Below are positions 24,502 through 37,203 of a stretch of 64,000 nt of DNA, in pieces. The notes below the pieces were generated by a model that was given only the letters and a program-made list of their open reading frames with translations, made no database searches and had not been told where the DNA came from. The translations under genes and the position numbers were made by a program. The stretch is taken from contig CM051461.1 in the NCBI GenBank assembly GCA_028095005.1, forward strand, positions 172,181,144-172,245,143, read 5' to 3'. Each line of letters begins with the position of its first letter. Within the stretch, counting starts at the first letter, position 1. The stretch is from Rhynchospora pubera. Its lineage: Eukaryota > Streptophyta > Magnoliopsida > Poales > Cyperaceae.

Positions 24502-24861
24502 ACCACTGCTCTTCCTGTCTCCACGAGAAACCAAATGATGAAATGAAGAATTAAGAAGAAAAATTGAGAGTTAAAAGAAAGAAACTGAAGAGGCGCCGAG
24601 ACAGTAAATGAGGAGTAAATGAGAAAGTTAAACACGGGGAAGAAATCGAAGCTACGCAACGAATAGGATAAACGGCTTAGATTAAAAACTTAAAAAAAAA
24701 GCAACAAATAGGATATGTTTTCGGTGTTTGAGCGTGTGCTTTGCTTTAAAATCTGCATAAAAAATTCATGCGGATTATATTATACTATAGATATGATTGC
24801 ACTTCTCGGTTCACGACACCAGACTCGAAAACTATTGCTTGCTTTATTATTCTAGTATAGT
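24502..24861. other. Flank of the solo LTR, nothing recognised
   Basis: Continues the sequence interrupted by the solo LTR. If the minus-strand gene is real, its promoter would lie here, pushed about 1.8 kb away from the ATG by the insertion. Confidence 0.4.
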
Positions 24862-25043
24862 ATAAGATTTAAAACTCTTATATCCTAGTAATTGTACATT
24901 CTGAATTTCTCTTTCAAATTGAAAATTTTTCTGTTTTGGCCATGTACAATATATAATAAGATTTAAAATTATATCCTAGCAATTTTATATTCTGAATTTC
25001 TCTTTCAAATTGAAAATTTTCTGGTTTCGGCCATGTACTATAT
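24862..25043. repeat. Tandem duplication, ~94-bp unit
   Basis: Two copies offset by 94 bp share ATAAGATTTAAAA, CTGAATTTCTCTTTCAAATT and GGCCATGTAC with a few substitutions and indels. Confidence 0.8.
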
Positions 25044-26100
25044 AAAATTGTAAGGCAAAAGTAAATTAATAATTTATGTGTTATATAAATTGAAAATTAT
25101 TCACCTATAAATTATAACCCGTTTAACCCGAAAATCCATATAAATCCGTGAATAAAAATTTATATGGGTTAGATTGGATTACGGATGGATAAATTAAAGA
25201 AATTTTTCAACCCGGTATAATTGGATTGGGTAAAAATATTGAAAAAAATTTGCCAACCCATCCGTTGTACAGCCCTAAATACATGTTATGCTAAGTAAAA
25301 TTAAACAACAGAAATTCTAACATTCGGCAGATGATAGTGGTCATGGTCATGCACCAGCCAAAACCTCATTAATAAAACGATTATTGTTTCCTTTATTTTA
25401 TGATTGCCTATTATATTATCTAATCATGGGAAGCAGTCAAGCAGCACTAGACAACCTAGGGACTCGGAAGTTGAGCATCCCAATCTTCAGGAGCAAAAAG
25501 GTGTTGCGAGTAAGGAGGCATGGTCGCATGGATCTTTGCAAAACTACCAATCTATCGAAAGCCAGAAAACAAAATTTCTGAAACATATCATCTCAAACAT
25601 TCTGATAGCTTAAAAAAATTAAATAAAATATTAATTAAATTTCTTGATAATTGTTATTAAGTTTTGAACCAAATTTATTTTAATATTCAATACGATTTAC
25701 GAAATATCCACCATCAAACAATAACTAATATCGCATTTATCTCATACACCACCAACAAGAGATAAAATTTTGAGATCAAAAGTCTAAACCTCTGCGGGTT
25801 CTGTTAGGTTTTTGGATTGTCTGACACTACATTAACATTATGATGTCAATAAGTTTTCTTCTTTTGTCCTCTTTATCTGTTTATTTATTTATTAGCAATA
25901 ATTTTTAAAAATACCCAACAATGAAAGTTTTAACAAGTATCTGAATGGTTTATAAGAGTTGCTGATAGTTTTTTTTTTTTCCAAATTGAACTTTCTATAT
26001 CTGCGTATGTGCTAGTTTTTAACTTTTTATATTACTGATGTAAGCAAGCACATAGTGCCACATAAATCGTTTGCCATCATTTAACTTCGCAAAAATGGAT
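25044..26100. other. Non-coding stretch, possible gene remnant near 25.4 kb
   Basis: Mostly AT-rich. Around 25,430-25,580 two overlapping ORFs have fairly balanced composition (one reads NHGKQSSSTRQPRDSEVEHP), which could be an exon remnant. No family was recognised and no convincing splice context was found. Confidence 0.3.
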
Positions 26101-26112
26101 TAACATGAAATA

Positions 26113-26545
26113 CTTTGGTTGCATAAAAAATAGAGAATAAGAGAATAAAAATAAGAGAGATGCCATATCAAATATGAGAAAAATAGTAGAATAAGGGTAT
26201 TCATCTTCTTGGGTATGTTTGTTATGGGATGAAAGTTTTATTTCGAATAAGGCTTATTCGGGATGAAACCAAACACGTTTTGAATAAAATTTATTTCGAA
26301 TAAAGATTTATTCAACCTCTTATTCTAATACCACCATTGTGTTAGAATAAAAATGAATAAGAGGAGAGAGGAGAGCTTATTCAATCTCTTATTTCTCGTA
26401 CATGTGTTTGTACTTTGGAGAAAATATAGAATAAGAAATAAATAGTCTTATACCACTATTTATCTCATGTTTGACATAACTTATTTTTTTATTCCTTATT
26501 TCTTTCTTTTTCTGTTATTGTGTAACCAACACAAACAAGAATAAG
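26113..26545. mobile_element. Candidate MITE or nested MITEs
   Basis: The left part (GGTTGCATAAAAAATAG, about 26,118) and the right part (inverse of ATAACAGAAAAAG before GTAACCAACAC, about 26,515) form an imperfect terminal inverted repeat. AATAAG/CTTATT words are repeated inside. No clean target duplication was found, so the boundaries are approximate. Confidence 0.35.
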
Positions 26546-26802
26546 AAATATTCTTAGATTCCACCGAGGACAGCATCTTTTTCTTTTTATAAAAAAAAAT
26601 TCAAAGCACGACAACATCCGATTTGTTAAACCTATTGATTAAAAAAAACTGGTTAAACCTAGTATCTTTTATGTCCGGGACAGTCGCACAGATTTGTTGG
26701 TATGCCATATTAGAAATATATAAGGCTCCGCGTGCGTGCGCTGCACGTGGGAGCCTGTTACTGTGCTAACTACAGTTCTCTCATCCTGTCCGTTGGTTTT
26801 GG

Positions 26803-26928
26803 TCTGTCCATCTGAGCCCTTCGGTGTTCCTCATGCGTCTCTCCATCGCATCTGAGCCCTTCCACGTTTCTGGTGAGTTTCTCCATCGCATCTGAGCCCT
26901 TCGATGTTTCTCATGCGTCTCTTCTTCC
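26803..26928. repeat. Three tandem 40-bp repeats
   Basis: CATCTGAGCCCTTC recurs at 26,809, 26,849 and 26,889, exactly 40 bp apart. The units share GTTTCTC/GTTCCTC and GCGTCTCTC words with some substitutions. Confidence 0.85.
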
Positions 26929-28648
26929 GCGATGGAGTCGCCTCCTTCTCTTTCTTCTCGCTTTTTCCCTCACTTCGGTCGTACACCACAACACGATCTA
27001 CTGTTACAGGCGACTGCTTTGTCGGGGACTTTTGGTGCGTTGTCGCTCATACGATGGCTCGCACTGGACAGCGCGACGTGTCTGCCAATCCTTGCACCAA
27101 TTGGATGATCTCGGTGCTTCTCTTGCTCTGCTGTTCACCTCTCTTTTTCCTCCCGCCACTCTTCTGGTGTTGTGCTCCGGTCTTATTTTGGGATTGGCGC
27201 CTCTCCTCTGGCTGCTTTTCCTCCCGATTTTGCGCGCCTGGTATCCCTGTGCACGTCCTCCCAGCCAATTTAACTTCCTGCTGTCGCTTTTCTTTCTCTG
27301 ATCTTTGTTCTTGATCAATTGGTATGGCATTCTGTCTTTCCTTTCTTCTCTCTTTGTGAATTTCTCCTCCTTTTTTATTTGGTTCATCACTTATGTCCGA
27401 TTGAGATCAATACTCCTGCTTTGACCAGTGGTTCTGAATGTACTTTTAGGTTGCTGTCGTCTTGCACAAGGAATCAGTCCTTGCCTATTTCACAACCTGA
27501 CTCCATCACTAACAGTTCACCTTTTCTTTCTAATGAGCTGCAAAATGTATTGTCTTCCTCATATTTATCTAAGACACTTGCTCATATTTTACACGTCTTC
27601 TTTCACGAGAGGACTTTATGTGCACCTTCACTTCCATGAATAAAATAGCCCTACAGCTTTTTGTAGTCAGAAAAAAACTAACCTGTATTCCTATGACATA
27701 GAACATGATGTAGCTCCCGTTTTGGTAGCTACAATTTTTAACGAAATCAATCTTCAATTTAAAAAAAGGCATCCAGTCTAAAATCAATAGTGACAAAAAA
27801 AAATTTTACAACACAGTCACGAGCAAGTTTAGCACTGTAAAACAAAATTGACAACAAGTCCAGCAGAATCATTCTTTCCTGTTTCAGTTTCAGTTTTTGG
27901 TCGTGCTTCAGTTTTTTTTCGCATTTTTATGGGTTCTCTGTATAACATTTGTCAGTTTTTTTTCTCAGGTGACGCTTTCTCACGGCCTTTGTTCGGTGTT
28001 GCTTTCGTCTCTCCTTCTCTGCTCTTTGTTGTTGCTCGATTGGTACGGTGCTCTATCTTTTCTCTCTTCTTTCTGTATAAACTTCTGTTCCTTTTTAATT
28101 TTGTTCATCGGTTCTTTGCACTTGCCATCAATGCTGCTGTTTAGGAAGCCATGTACACCTTCTGTTCTGTTCATGAAATAGCCTCGCATCTTTTTACAAT
28201 CGCAAAAAAATTCTTATCTGTATGATACATAGCATCGTATAGCTGCCGCTCTAATAGGTACAATTTTTAAGGAAAATGTGCTACAATTATTGCTTACCTT
28301 AACTTCATATTTGATCATCATTTCAATGATCAAAGGTTATCTGCTAATTGAAGCTGCCCTTTTGGTTCATGGAGGATGCCTCAAAATGAAATTTCAAAAG
28401 CATATATCTAACCCAAATGCGGCCAAAAAATTATATTTTATTTTAAATTTAGAAATGTTGGCTCGGGGAATTCGGTACTGGTTTTGGGTGCCACAGCTGG
28501 TACACACTAATAGACTTAATTGTGTCAATCCTATATTGTAGCTTTGTAATCTTTTAGTTTTATTAATCTAAATTACAGTTCTGTTGTTTTGTCATCCAGT
28601 CTTCTAGATCATATATATATATATATATATATTAATTTTATCAAGCAA
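26929..28648. repeat. Pyrimidine-rich segment with an internal imperfect duplication
   Basis: The segment at about 27,300-27,745 (CTTTGTTCTTGATCAATTGG onward, ending with a GTAGCTACAATTTTTAA word) is similar in order and content to about 28,020-28,275 (CTTTGTTGTTGCTCGATTGG, ending GGTACAATTTTTAA). Several overlapping ORFs up to 142 codons arise from C/T-rich composition and show no domain, so none is called as a gene. It is probably the body of the Helitron-like element ending at 29,992. An AT dinucleotide run lies at 28,608-28,632. Confidence 0.5.
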
Positions 28649-28981
28649 AGGCATCCATAGAAACACCAGCATATCCTGAGACACCAGCTAGACATAGCAA
28701 CACCCAGGAAGAACTAGAAGACAACCCGGAAAAATCTGACGGACCTCCTGAACACATGAAGGGAAAAAGGTTTCTCTTCTTACACACATAACAAAAGCTA
28801 TATAATATTCACACATCAATGTTGATCCCCTTTGCCTCACGATTATTGGTTCGCAGCCTAATCAGTTATTGTCGTGGCAATGAACAGGCCTCTAGCACAG
28901 GAAGAAGGAGCGCCTGGATTTCCTAGCAAAACTGTCAAAAGAAAGCTAGACTTTGACCACAGTCTTTCAGATAATGTGCAG
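28649..28981 (+). pseudogene. Coding remnants, possibly Helitron RPA-like tail
   Basis: Two stop-free pieces look like split exons: about 28,649-28,770 (peptide includes SNTQEELEDNPEKSDGPP) and about 28,887-28,980 (peptide includes KTVKRKLDFDHSLSD, followed by a GTGAGC donor). Acidic/lysine-rich tails of this kind occur at the C-terminus of the RPA1-like proteins carried by plant Helitrons, and a Helitron terminus lies 1 kb downstream. The assignment is an inference; no OB-fold or helicase motif was seen. Confidence 0.3.
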
Positions 28982-29965
28982 AGGTGAGCCCAAAATATTT
29001 TCAACAATGAATTCAATACAATCATCCCACATGATCAGCAAAGCCCTCAAACTAATACAAACTCTTTTTGCGCTTACCTCAATTTCTTCATATTTGCAGC
29101 TGCACAGCAGCCATGCCCACTCCGTCTGAAGAATAGGGCTGCCCATCACACCGAACAGCGTAGATGACCACCACTGTATAAATCCGCTTTTTGATGCCCG
29201 ACAACTACATGATGAGTCGACTTTTGATGGATCGATTTCTACTTGGTCTGGCAACACACTTGCTTAGACATATAATTGTTCTATTTCGGTCCTGTTGTTG
29301 GTGAACTTTAGTGTCTTTTGTTAAACTGGTCTTTTTTATGGTTAGATGTATGACGAACTCTCTTAAATGATTGTGGGTGTAACTTTATTATGTATGGCAA
29401 ATATGTGCCTTTGTGTAATGAACTGTTATCAATGAATGTCTAAGTAACCACTGTACGGTAATCGAAACAATATTACGCGATTACAGACAGTGTAGTTTCA
29501 TTATTCTCTGCTCTTACTTATTGTAATTCATAAGGTCATTTTATATAAGCTATCAGTTATAGGATTGTAACTTACATATTAAGCCTAAAACAAATGAACT
29601 TGGGTACCCAGGCCTATTGTCACAACACCAGCAAATATCAGGTATGATCAACAAACCCACGATACTGCTTTTTAATTGTCAAATCAGGTGTTATTGTCCA
29701 AGATAGGACTCTCCTACGCTTATTGTCCATGAATCAGCTTTGGAAAAAGCCTACAAGGTCAGTAAGTTATTTGCTGATAACCCACAAAGAAAAGCAAAAG
29801 TTGTGATGCACAGACAACCTACAAACACTTACTCCCTATCCGACTACCAGAACATGATAAGAACTTAATACACTTATATCCTCTCCATTGTGCCTATTTA
29901 TAAAATGGACCTCTTTACTATTATTCATAACACTATTAGAGAAAAAAAAATTATCATCGTGTCGA

Positions 29966-29992
29966 TCGCGCAACGCGCGAAAATAAAACTAG
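29966..29992 (+). mobile_element. Helitron-type 3' terminus
   Basis: A 6-bp hairpin, TCGCGC-AAC-GCGCGA (29,966-29,980), is followed by an 8-nt spacer and CTAG (29,989-29,992) and then host T. This is the classic Helitron 3' end (hairpin just upstream of CTRR, insertion before T). The 5' TC end was not located; the body probably includes the duplicated segments and coding remnants to the left, as far as about 26.7 kb. The same geometry recurs on the minus strand at 58,663-58,689. Confidence 0.65.
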
Positions 29993-30675
29993 TTAACAAT
30001 AAATTTGGCACACAAATATTTAAATTACTTATCTGAAAAAAAAATTCGACAAATAGAAACGTTTTGTTTTTACGCCTTAATTTTATTTCTTTCCATTTGC
30101 TTCATTGACTTTATTTCTGCTGTTATTCTGTTCTTAAACAAAATAAAGCTTATTAGTTCTTAAATATAAACGAATGGATTATATTTATATTAGAAAGTAT
30201 TTTTTCACAATGACATAGTGAATTATTATGTATTATAACATACAACGTACCAATTTTTTTTTTATTATTATTTTTAAATGCTGTCTCTCAGTCTCTGTCA
30301 AGTTAGTACCAATTTTATTAGTTAGCTTTTTGATTGGCGAAAGAGAGGAACAAAACAAAACAATTTCGCTTATTAAAAAAAGAAAATTGAAAAGAAACGA
30401 TACACTCTCTTTTTTTTTTATTAATTTTAAAGTTCTATTGTAACGTTTTGTTACCTCCTCCAGTCGCTCTCTCCGGCGACTGCTTGAGCTTGAAGCCTCC
30501 ACTTTTCTTGGTCGCTTTCTTCTCTTTCTCTTTCATTCCTTTTCTCATCTCTCCATTTCAACTTCTCTAACGGATCTTAAACCCAATCGCTAACCTCACT
30601 CCCACCCGTTAGCTATTGTTCTTCAAAGCACGAATCGGAGGGAGGGGACCTAGCCTACCTAGGTCTTCTCTCGCC
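29993..30675. promoter_or_regulatory. Upstream region of PARC6
   Basis: AT-rich up to about 30,440, then a CT-rich leader (about 30,450-30,660) typical of a plant 5' UTR. An in-frame stop (TAG at 30,610) precedes the first in-frame ATG of PARC6. No certain TATA box was assigned. Confidence 0.5.
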
Positions 30676-33600
30676 ATGTCGCTAGCTCACATTGTGATCG
30701 GATCCTCTCCAAAGCGTTGTTGTTGCGTCAGCAACGGGTCGACTGGAGAGAGGCGGAGAGCTCATTGCCAAGGGGACAAGGCATCTAGCGTGGGAAAAAG
30801 CAGAGGAAATTTTCACTTTGAGGGAAAATTGGGGAGCAATTGTAGAGTTTTCGCTGGATTGGCTGTGTCAAAGGTCAATGGAGTAGCAAGCACAGTAGAA
30901 AATGGACAGTTTGTTACTTCTACTGTAGAAATTCCAGTCACTTGTTATCAGGTTCGAATCTGTTTATGCTTGTTTTTCTCCGACTTTTGATTCTATTTTT
31001 TCTCAATTAAGTTTCGTAAAGTGGTTTGGGTATATCCAGGTTGATGCTGATCGCTTATATTAGTTGACAAGTCTCTAAGCTTGAAGCACACTATAAAGAT
31101 TTGCTGTTCATACCTGCTTATAGTTACTAATAGACAATGTGTTGATGTTTATTGATAAGGCATCTATTAATCTGAAAATGTAACATATCAATGACATTGT
31201 TCAAGATCAATTTCTAGAAAATTGTATGGAAATGAAGATTTAATGCAGTAAGGCCCACTTGCTTAACTGACAACTTATTTTTAGATCTACAACCGAAAAT
31301 AAATTTTGTAATCGAGGGAGTTGAGTAATATTCACTTGCTTGATACTTGTGTGGGCTTGCCCCTGTAGTGCATTAACCACGTAAAACTAGTTCTGTGCTA
31401 TACAATTACCGTACCTGTACATATCAAATAGAATAAGTGCACCCTTTCATAAATGTTTTTGCATTTATCTGACCATTTACACAGATTCTAGGAGTGTCTG
31501 AGAAAGCTGAGAAGGATGAGATTGTTAAAACCGTGATGGAACTAAAAAGTTCAGAAATTGAAGAAGGATACACGTCTGATGTGCATTCTGCCCGGCAGGT
31601 CTGATTTTAGAGTCATAAATTTTAATTCAGTGAAGAAGCTAACTCTTCCACAGAAAATTTGTGAAAGTAAATTCAAAGTCTGTTTTGTTAATTTACTGTA
31701 GGATTTGTTGATGGATGTGAGGGATAAGCTGCTATTTGAGCCAGAGTATGCTGGTAGTAGGAAAGAAAATATTCAACCAAGAACTCTGCACATTCCTTGG
31801 GCTTTGTTACCTGCTTCATTATGCATTTTGCAAGAGGTAACCACTGCATGACAGTTGTAACATTTACAAATGCAGAATTCTATACAAGAAAAATCACAAT
31901 ATCCCTAGAGCTGTGCAGTTTACTTTTTTCATGTGAGATAATTCTTCTTCTTTAACGTGGCATTGGATAATGCAGGTAGGAGAAGCTAAATTAGTACTCG
32001 AAATTGGGCGTGCAGCTCTCCAGAGGCGTGATTCAAAACCATATAATCATGACATTCTTCTCTCTATGGCATTATCTGAAGTAAGAAGTAAAAAAAAAAA
32101 GAAATTTCAATAGATTAGTTATTTGTTAGGACTTAGGATATATTTTCTTTGTGTGGTGACTTGACAGATGACGTGTCTTTGTTGTCTCTTTCTGTAGTGC
32201 TCGATCGCAAAGATTGGATTTGAGAATAAAAAAGTCTCTGAAGCTTTTGAGGCTTTAGCTCAGGCCCAACATCTTTTAAGGGGCAAAAGTTCTTTGGCAA
32301 AACTACCCCTTCTCAAACAGGCAATAAATTCTTATGTACTTGATTTTGTTTTTTCCAATATTTCTTCTCCATACATATAGTAATTAACCTGTATGCCTGC
32401 TATCATTTGAGCATATGCTACCTTGAAACATTGTAGTCTCATAAAATTTTCCTAGAGACACAGATAAGAGGCTATGCATATGAAAAGTAGGAAAAGTTTT
32501 AAACTAACAAACAGACGAATAGGCTTAATAAGAGGCTGGACCAATTAAGAAACCGTAAAGACAGATCAGGCATAAATATAAAGGAAACAAAAAAGGTGAA
32601 AAAATCTGCTTAATTACCTGGTTAAGTGAATATGTATGCAATTAAGAGCATTGAATGGTTTCAGATTGAAGAATCGCTAGAGGAGTTTGCACCAGCATGC
32701 ACTTTAGAACTACTTGCTCTGACTCCTACACCAGATAACAGCGAAAGAAGAAGAGGTGCCATGGGGGCATTGCGTGAGTTACTGAGGCAAGGACTTGATG
32801 CTGATCCATCAAGCCGAGTGCAGGACTGGCCATACTTCTTACGCCAGGCATTGAGCCGGCTCACAGCTAATGAAATAGTCGAGCTATTTCCTTGGGATAC
32901 CTTGGCAGTGGCTCGCAAGAATAGGAAGTCGCTTGAGTCACAGACTCAGCGGACTGTGATCGACTTTGATTGCTTTTACCTAGCAATTCTGGCACACATT
33001 GCATTTGGGTTTTCAACTCGTCAGGGTGATATGGTAAAATCCTTTTTGTTTCAGTAATTTTTATTCTTATTGGTGCTCTTTATGGTCATGTGATACTTTT
33101 TTATGCCATACTTTTTTATTTTTGGAAAATCTTCTGTTGCACTGTTGTGTACATCTGGGGTGCACAAGTATTGCTTAGCTGGTGCCAAAAGAACTAATGC
33201 TAATTAGTTTTGTTGCATTGGACAGAAGTTAATGTTCAAGCCTCAATTGATCAATAGAGGTAATCTTAAATGAAAAGGCACAAAACCAGATCAAATTCAG
33301 ATTAAATTGATGTGACTTGCATATTGGCCGGTTCTGAACTTCATAGACTCTGAGGACTACCTGAGGTAAATTGAATAATATCCAGGGAAATAATTTCTTG
33401 TTTCTACGCTCTGACAGATCAGTAAAGGAAAAACAATTTGTGAGTGTCTAGTCTCATCTGAGGGTGCTGATTTAAAATTTGAAGGATCTCTATGTTCATT
33501 TCTTCTGGGGCAGGTAAAGTTTAGTTAATTGATCACAGAAATTGTTGTTAAATATTTCTATCAAAATAAAAATTAAGCTTTTCTGGGTTAACTGTACTAC

Positions 33601-36600
33601 CTCAGGAATCTGCTTCAGTGACATTTGAAAAGCTTCAGCAGCTTAACACCAATGGAAGCGGCACAAATCCAAAGAGCTTTGGACCTGACAAGTTAAAGCC
33701 GGACAAGGGAAAAGAATCTGTAAATCAGTCATTGGTATGTTCACTGACTAATGTAATTCTTCTTCTTGTACAGGAACAAAATATTATTTTCTAAAATTGC
33801 TATTTTAATTGGATATCATTTGCTCCTATGTGAACCTGAAATGCTAACTGTTTTATAGTACTTGTTTCTGATATGTATCCGATACAAATTTGCATACAAT
33901 ACACATCAGATATGACATGTGATGTATCCAATTTAGTTATTTTGATTCGACTGGCATATATGGTCACAGATAGGTGCCATTTGGAATATCCCTAACCCTA
34001 AGCATTAGGCCACAAGAAGCACCCATAAGAAAGCTCCTCAAAATGGGAGTTATGGAGCTTGTGTAAACCCTGCCTTTTATATCAGTAGCAGCAGTTGGGT
34101 GTTTGGTTCCATAGATTGTGGGACTAAAGAGCCTCTAGATGCTAGACTTTCAAACCGGAAAAGGCTGCTATTGCTTATCTTCCCTTTTTAAATTAGGAAA
34201 CCTGCTGGTTACTGATTATTAGACAATAGAGGCATTGCGAGACTGGACCCATATGTACTCGTTCTCCATTGGCTATGGCCAATCAATAAATAACTAAGAA
34301 ACAATTTCTTTTTTACTTTGATCCTGAAATTTTGTTATATTGGTACTTTAAATTATATTAATTTTGTGTATGAAAGATAAAAAAATAATGTATATTAATG
34401 TTTCGTATCCTTAAATTTTAGTAAATGCCATCTCGCTGTATCCATATTCATTTGTATCGTATTCGGTATGTTATTGCATGATTCTCCATGTTGCACTGTT
34501 TTTCTTAGAATGTACACTAGCATCCTACTATATTTCATAATATATTGCTGGTTTCACATTATTTATTCCAAATTCAGAAGTAACAAATTCATAATAAGAG
34601 TAAATTGGTGTCAGGTATTGCAACTCTGAATAATTTAAAAAGTTTGTCATTATTTCAATGGTTGAAGCTGGCGATGACCAACTCTTACTTAATCACTCTT
34701 CATGCAATCCACTCAGTGTTCTAAAACCTTTGACATTATTGGTAATAAGCAGAAGAAAAATTTTCTGTACAAGTACCTTATGGTCGGAAGTGTATTTGCC
34801 AGGAATTGTGGCTGAAAGATTCAGTGCTCTCCCTCTTTCCAGACACCCGAGATTGCTCATCCTCCTTGGTTAGTATTTCTTTTTCTTTTCTCATTAATCC
34901 CATTTCTCTTCGAGGCTTTAGGTGGTGCCCAGGAGAGGTAGTATTGTTCTGGTAACTATGGTTTTAGGTGGTGCCTAGGTTTAGTTTGTCACGTATAATA
35001 TTTTTTAATGTGTTCTACCAAAAAGGGAGTTTAGTATTGTGACATGTGAGAGATTTATTGACGAATCAATGAGATTGTGTAAGAATAAAGTTGTTTCGTT
35101 ATGAGTTTTTGAGCAAACAATACAAATTCAATGATTTTAAGGGTACATATGTAAACTTTCAACATGATAGTTAGGTACGCCCGCAGACTTTCTTTCTATG
35201 GTTTTTATGTTTGCAACTTTCAGGCTAGTTATTTTGGAGGTTCAAGAAGGATCCTAAACAACACACCAAAGCTAGGGGCAGTTAAGGTTGCTTCTTCCCC
35301 GTTTAACCCTATATCTGAGAACAGAGCCGCAGAAAAGGCCACTCTTCATCCTAGCTCCTTCAAGCATCTTGGAGAAGCCGTGAAGCAACTCACACCAGTT
35401 AGCCTGGAGAAGCCATCAGCTAGTGTGGGCTCATCTCCTACTCTCGTTAAGCGAAACCCTGAGTTGCAACAAATGGGAGATTGGCTAGGTGCAGCCCAAA
35501 AGTTTGCTTATAGCACACTATTAGGGTGTGTTATATTCGCTGGATTTAAGATTTTAGGTGGGCAATTTGGCCATACCAAGCCAGTTAAGTTCCCAATTAA
35601 GCACCAACATGAGAACTCTTCCACCGCCACACCTATTACTTCACCTTCTTCCATTAGCGGTGCTGTGTGGAACCGGTTGGGGAAGGTTTCCTCAATTCTC
35701 AGTATAAACTCAAACCAAAATTGGCACAATTTTGGTACGGATACCAGGTTTCAAAATCTCTTGACATCCCAAAAGAGAGAGATGGCTGTTGATGAAGCAG
35801 AAGAGTTGGTTAAGCTATGGCAAGAAATAAAGGCTGAAGCCCTGGGCCCGCTTCACCAGACCAGCCGGCTCCCATCAGTGCTTGATGAAGAAATGCTTGA
35901 GAAGGTAAAATTTAAAAGCCTTATCAACTATTTCTCATCAGTTCTTGATGAATTAATGATTTATAAGATAAAATGAGAACCTTGCCAATTATGGTTTGTG
36001 AGCTAAATCAAATAACAGAAAGAAGAAATAGTCGCAACAATCCGGCAACTATTGACTATTTGTCCCAGGTTATAATAATTATTTTTATCTTTCTGACTCA
36101 CAAAAAATGAGCTGAGGATACAACCATATAGGCTACTCATCAAGTCATTGGGTTAAATTTAGTATAAAATAATATGGGCCAATTACAGATCATGTGAATA
36201 TTACTTGTCAAAATGTTGAATGCTGTCAAAAGGAATTAAATTAAAGAAAAAAAAGGAAAATCTTCTTTACCTGCACTGTCATTTAAGGATCAAATAACAG
36301 TTACTTCAGAGTTTGATATGCCAGTAATATCATGGTTGTACATCTAATTACACATTACTAATTGAACGCTTGTATTTTTGTTTCTTATAACATTTCTTAA
36401 TGGCAGTGGAAAGAGATTGTTATTTTTGCAAAAGAAGAGTCTATATATTGGAGAATTGTCCTGGTCAGAGTTTCAGTTCTCCGTGCTGAGATAACATCAG
36501 GTGAAATTGGTCCAGAGACAGCCGAGATTGAGGCCTTGCTTGAAGAAGCTTCTGAGTTAATTGATGAATCTCAGCCGGACAAACCAAGCTATTACAGGTA

Positions 36601-37203
36601 ATTTTAATGGAATGCCGTATTATTTCAATTAGTTATTTTGATAATTAGTTCTCAGTTTTCTCATGTATTTGCAAGTAACCCCAAACATTTAGTGTCAAAT
36701 TATTAGTTTTTTTTGGAAGTAATAAGCAAGTGTTAGGTTTGTGTCTGAGACTGGAGGTGGGGTATTTTGTTAAATGTTACTCTCTGCCCCTACCATTGGA
36801 GGATTTCTAATTTCAACTCCAAATTGAACTAAATTTAAGCCATACCTACTTAAGATGTGATCCCATTGGCATTTAAAGTTTTGAGGTAGTTTGATAAGAT
36901 TGAATTGAAAAAGTCAAAGGGTAAGTTTTAGTAAGATTTTTGTTCATTTAACCTTGATTTAAAAGATGGATATAACTTGCAAATAACCCCTTGAAAATAT
37001 TGGAAGTTTGGAAACGTTGGTTGTTTGAGACTATTAAATTTTTAGTTTATCATTACTACACAACAGACAACAGTGGTTTGCTGATATTTTTAATCTCTGC
37101 TCATTGCTACAAATGCAGCACATACAAAGTCCATTACATGTTGAAAAGACAGGCTGATAGATCTTGGAGAATCTGTTTTGGCACTAATGAGGATTTAGAA
37201 TGA
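30676..37203 (+). CDS. PARC6: Plastid division protein PARC6/CDP1 (12 coding exons, 789 aa)
   Basis: Inner-envelope paralogue of ARC6 that regulates FtsZ assembly and, by family knowledge, positions PDV1 at the chloroplast division site. Coding exons: 30,676-30,951; 31,485-31,598; 31,702-31,836; 31,976-32,080; 32,198-32,320; 32,665-33,033; 33,418-33,513; 33,606-33,734; 34,803-34,868; 35,224-35,904; 36,407-36,597; 37,119-37,203. All phases join. The protein has a plastid transit-like N-terminus, a J-like region (about 88-150) without the HPD motif, an alpha-helical stromal region, one membrane segment (about 565-583, containing LLGCVIFAGF) and the C-terminal ARC6-type domain (about 670-789), which faces the intermembrane space in this family. 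The 789 aa compare with about 819 in Arabidopsis. The start is the first ATG after an in-frame stop. Intron 5 begins with GC. Exon 9 is only 66 nt. Confidence 0.95.

Noticed and set aside
26873..27390. Several overlapping ORFs of 128-142 codons on both strands
   Set aside because: They occupy the same C/T-rich stretch in different frames and on both strands, show no motifs, and reflect composition only.
33735..34802. Additional gene in the long PARC6 intron 8, and the 71-codon ORF at 34,658-34,873
   Set aside because: The ORF overlaps the true 66-nt exon 9 in another frame. The exon frame (peptide FPDTRDCSSSL) matches the family; the rest of the intron shows no coding signal.
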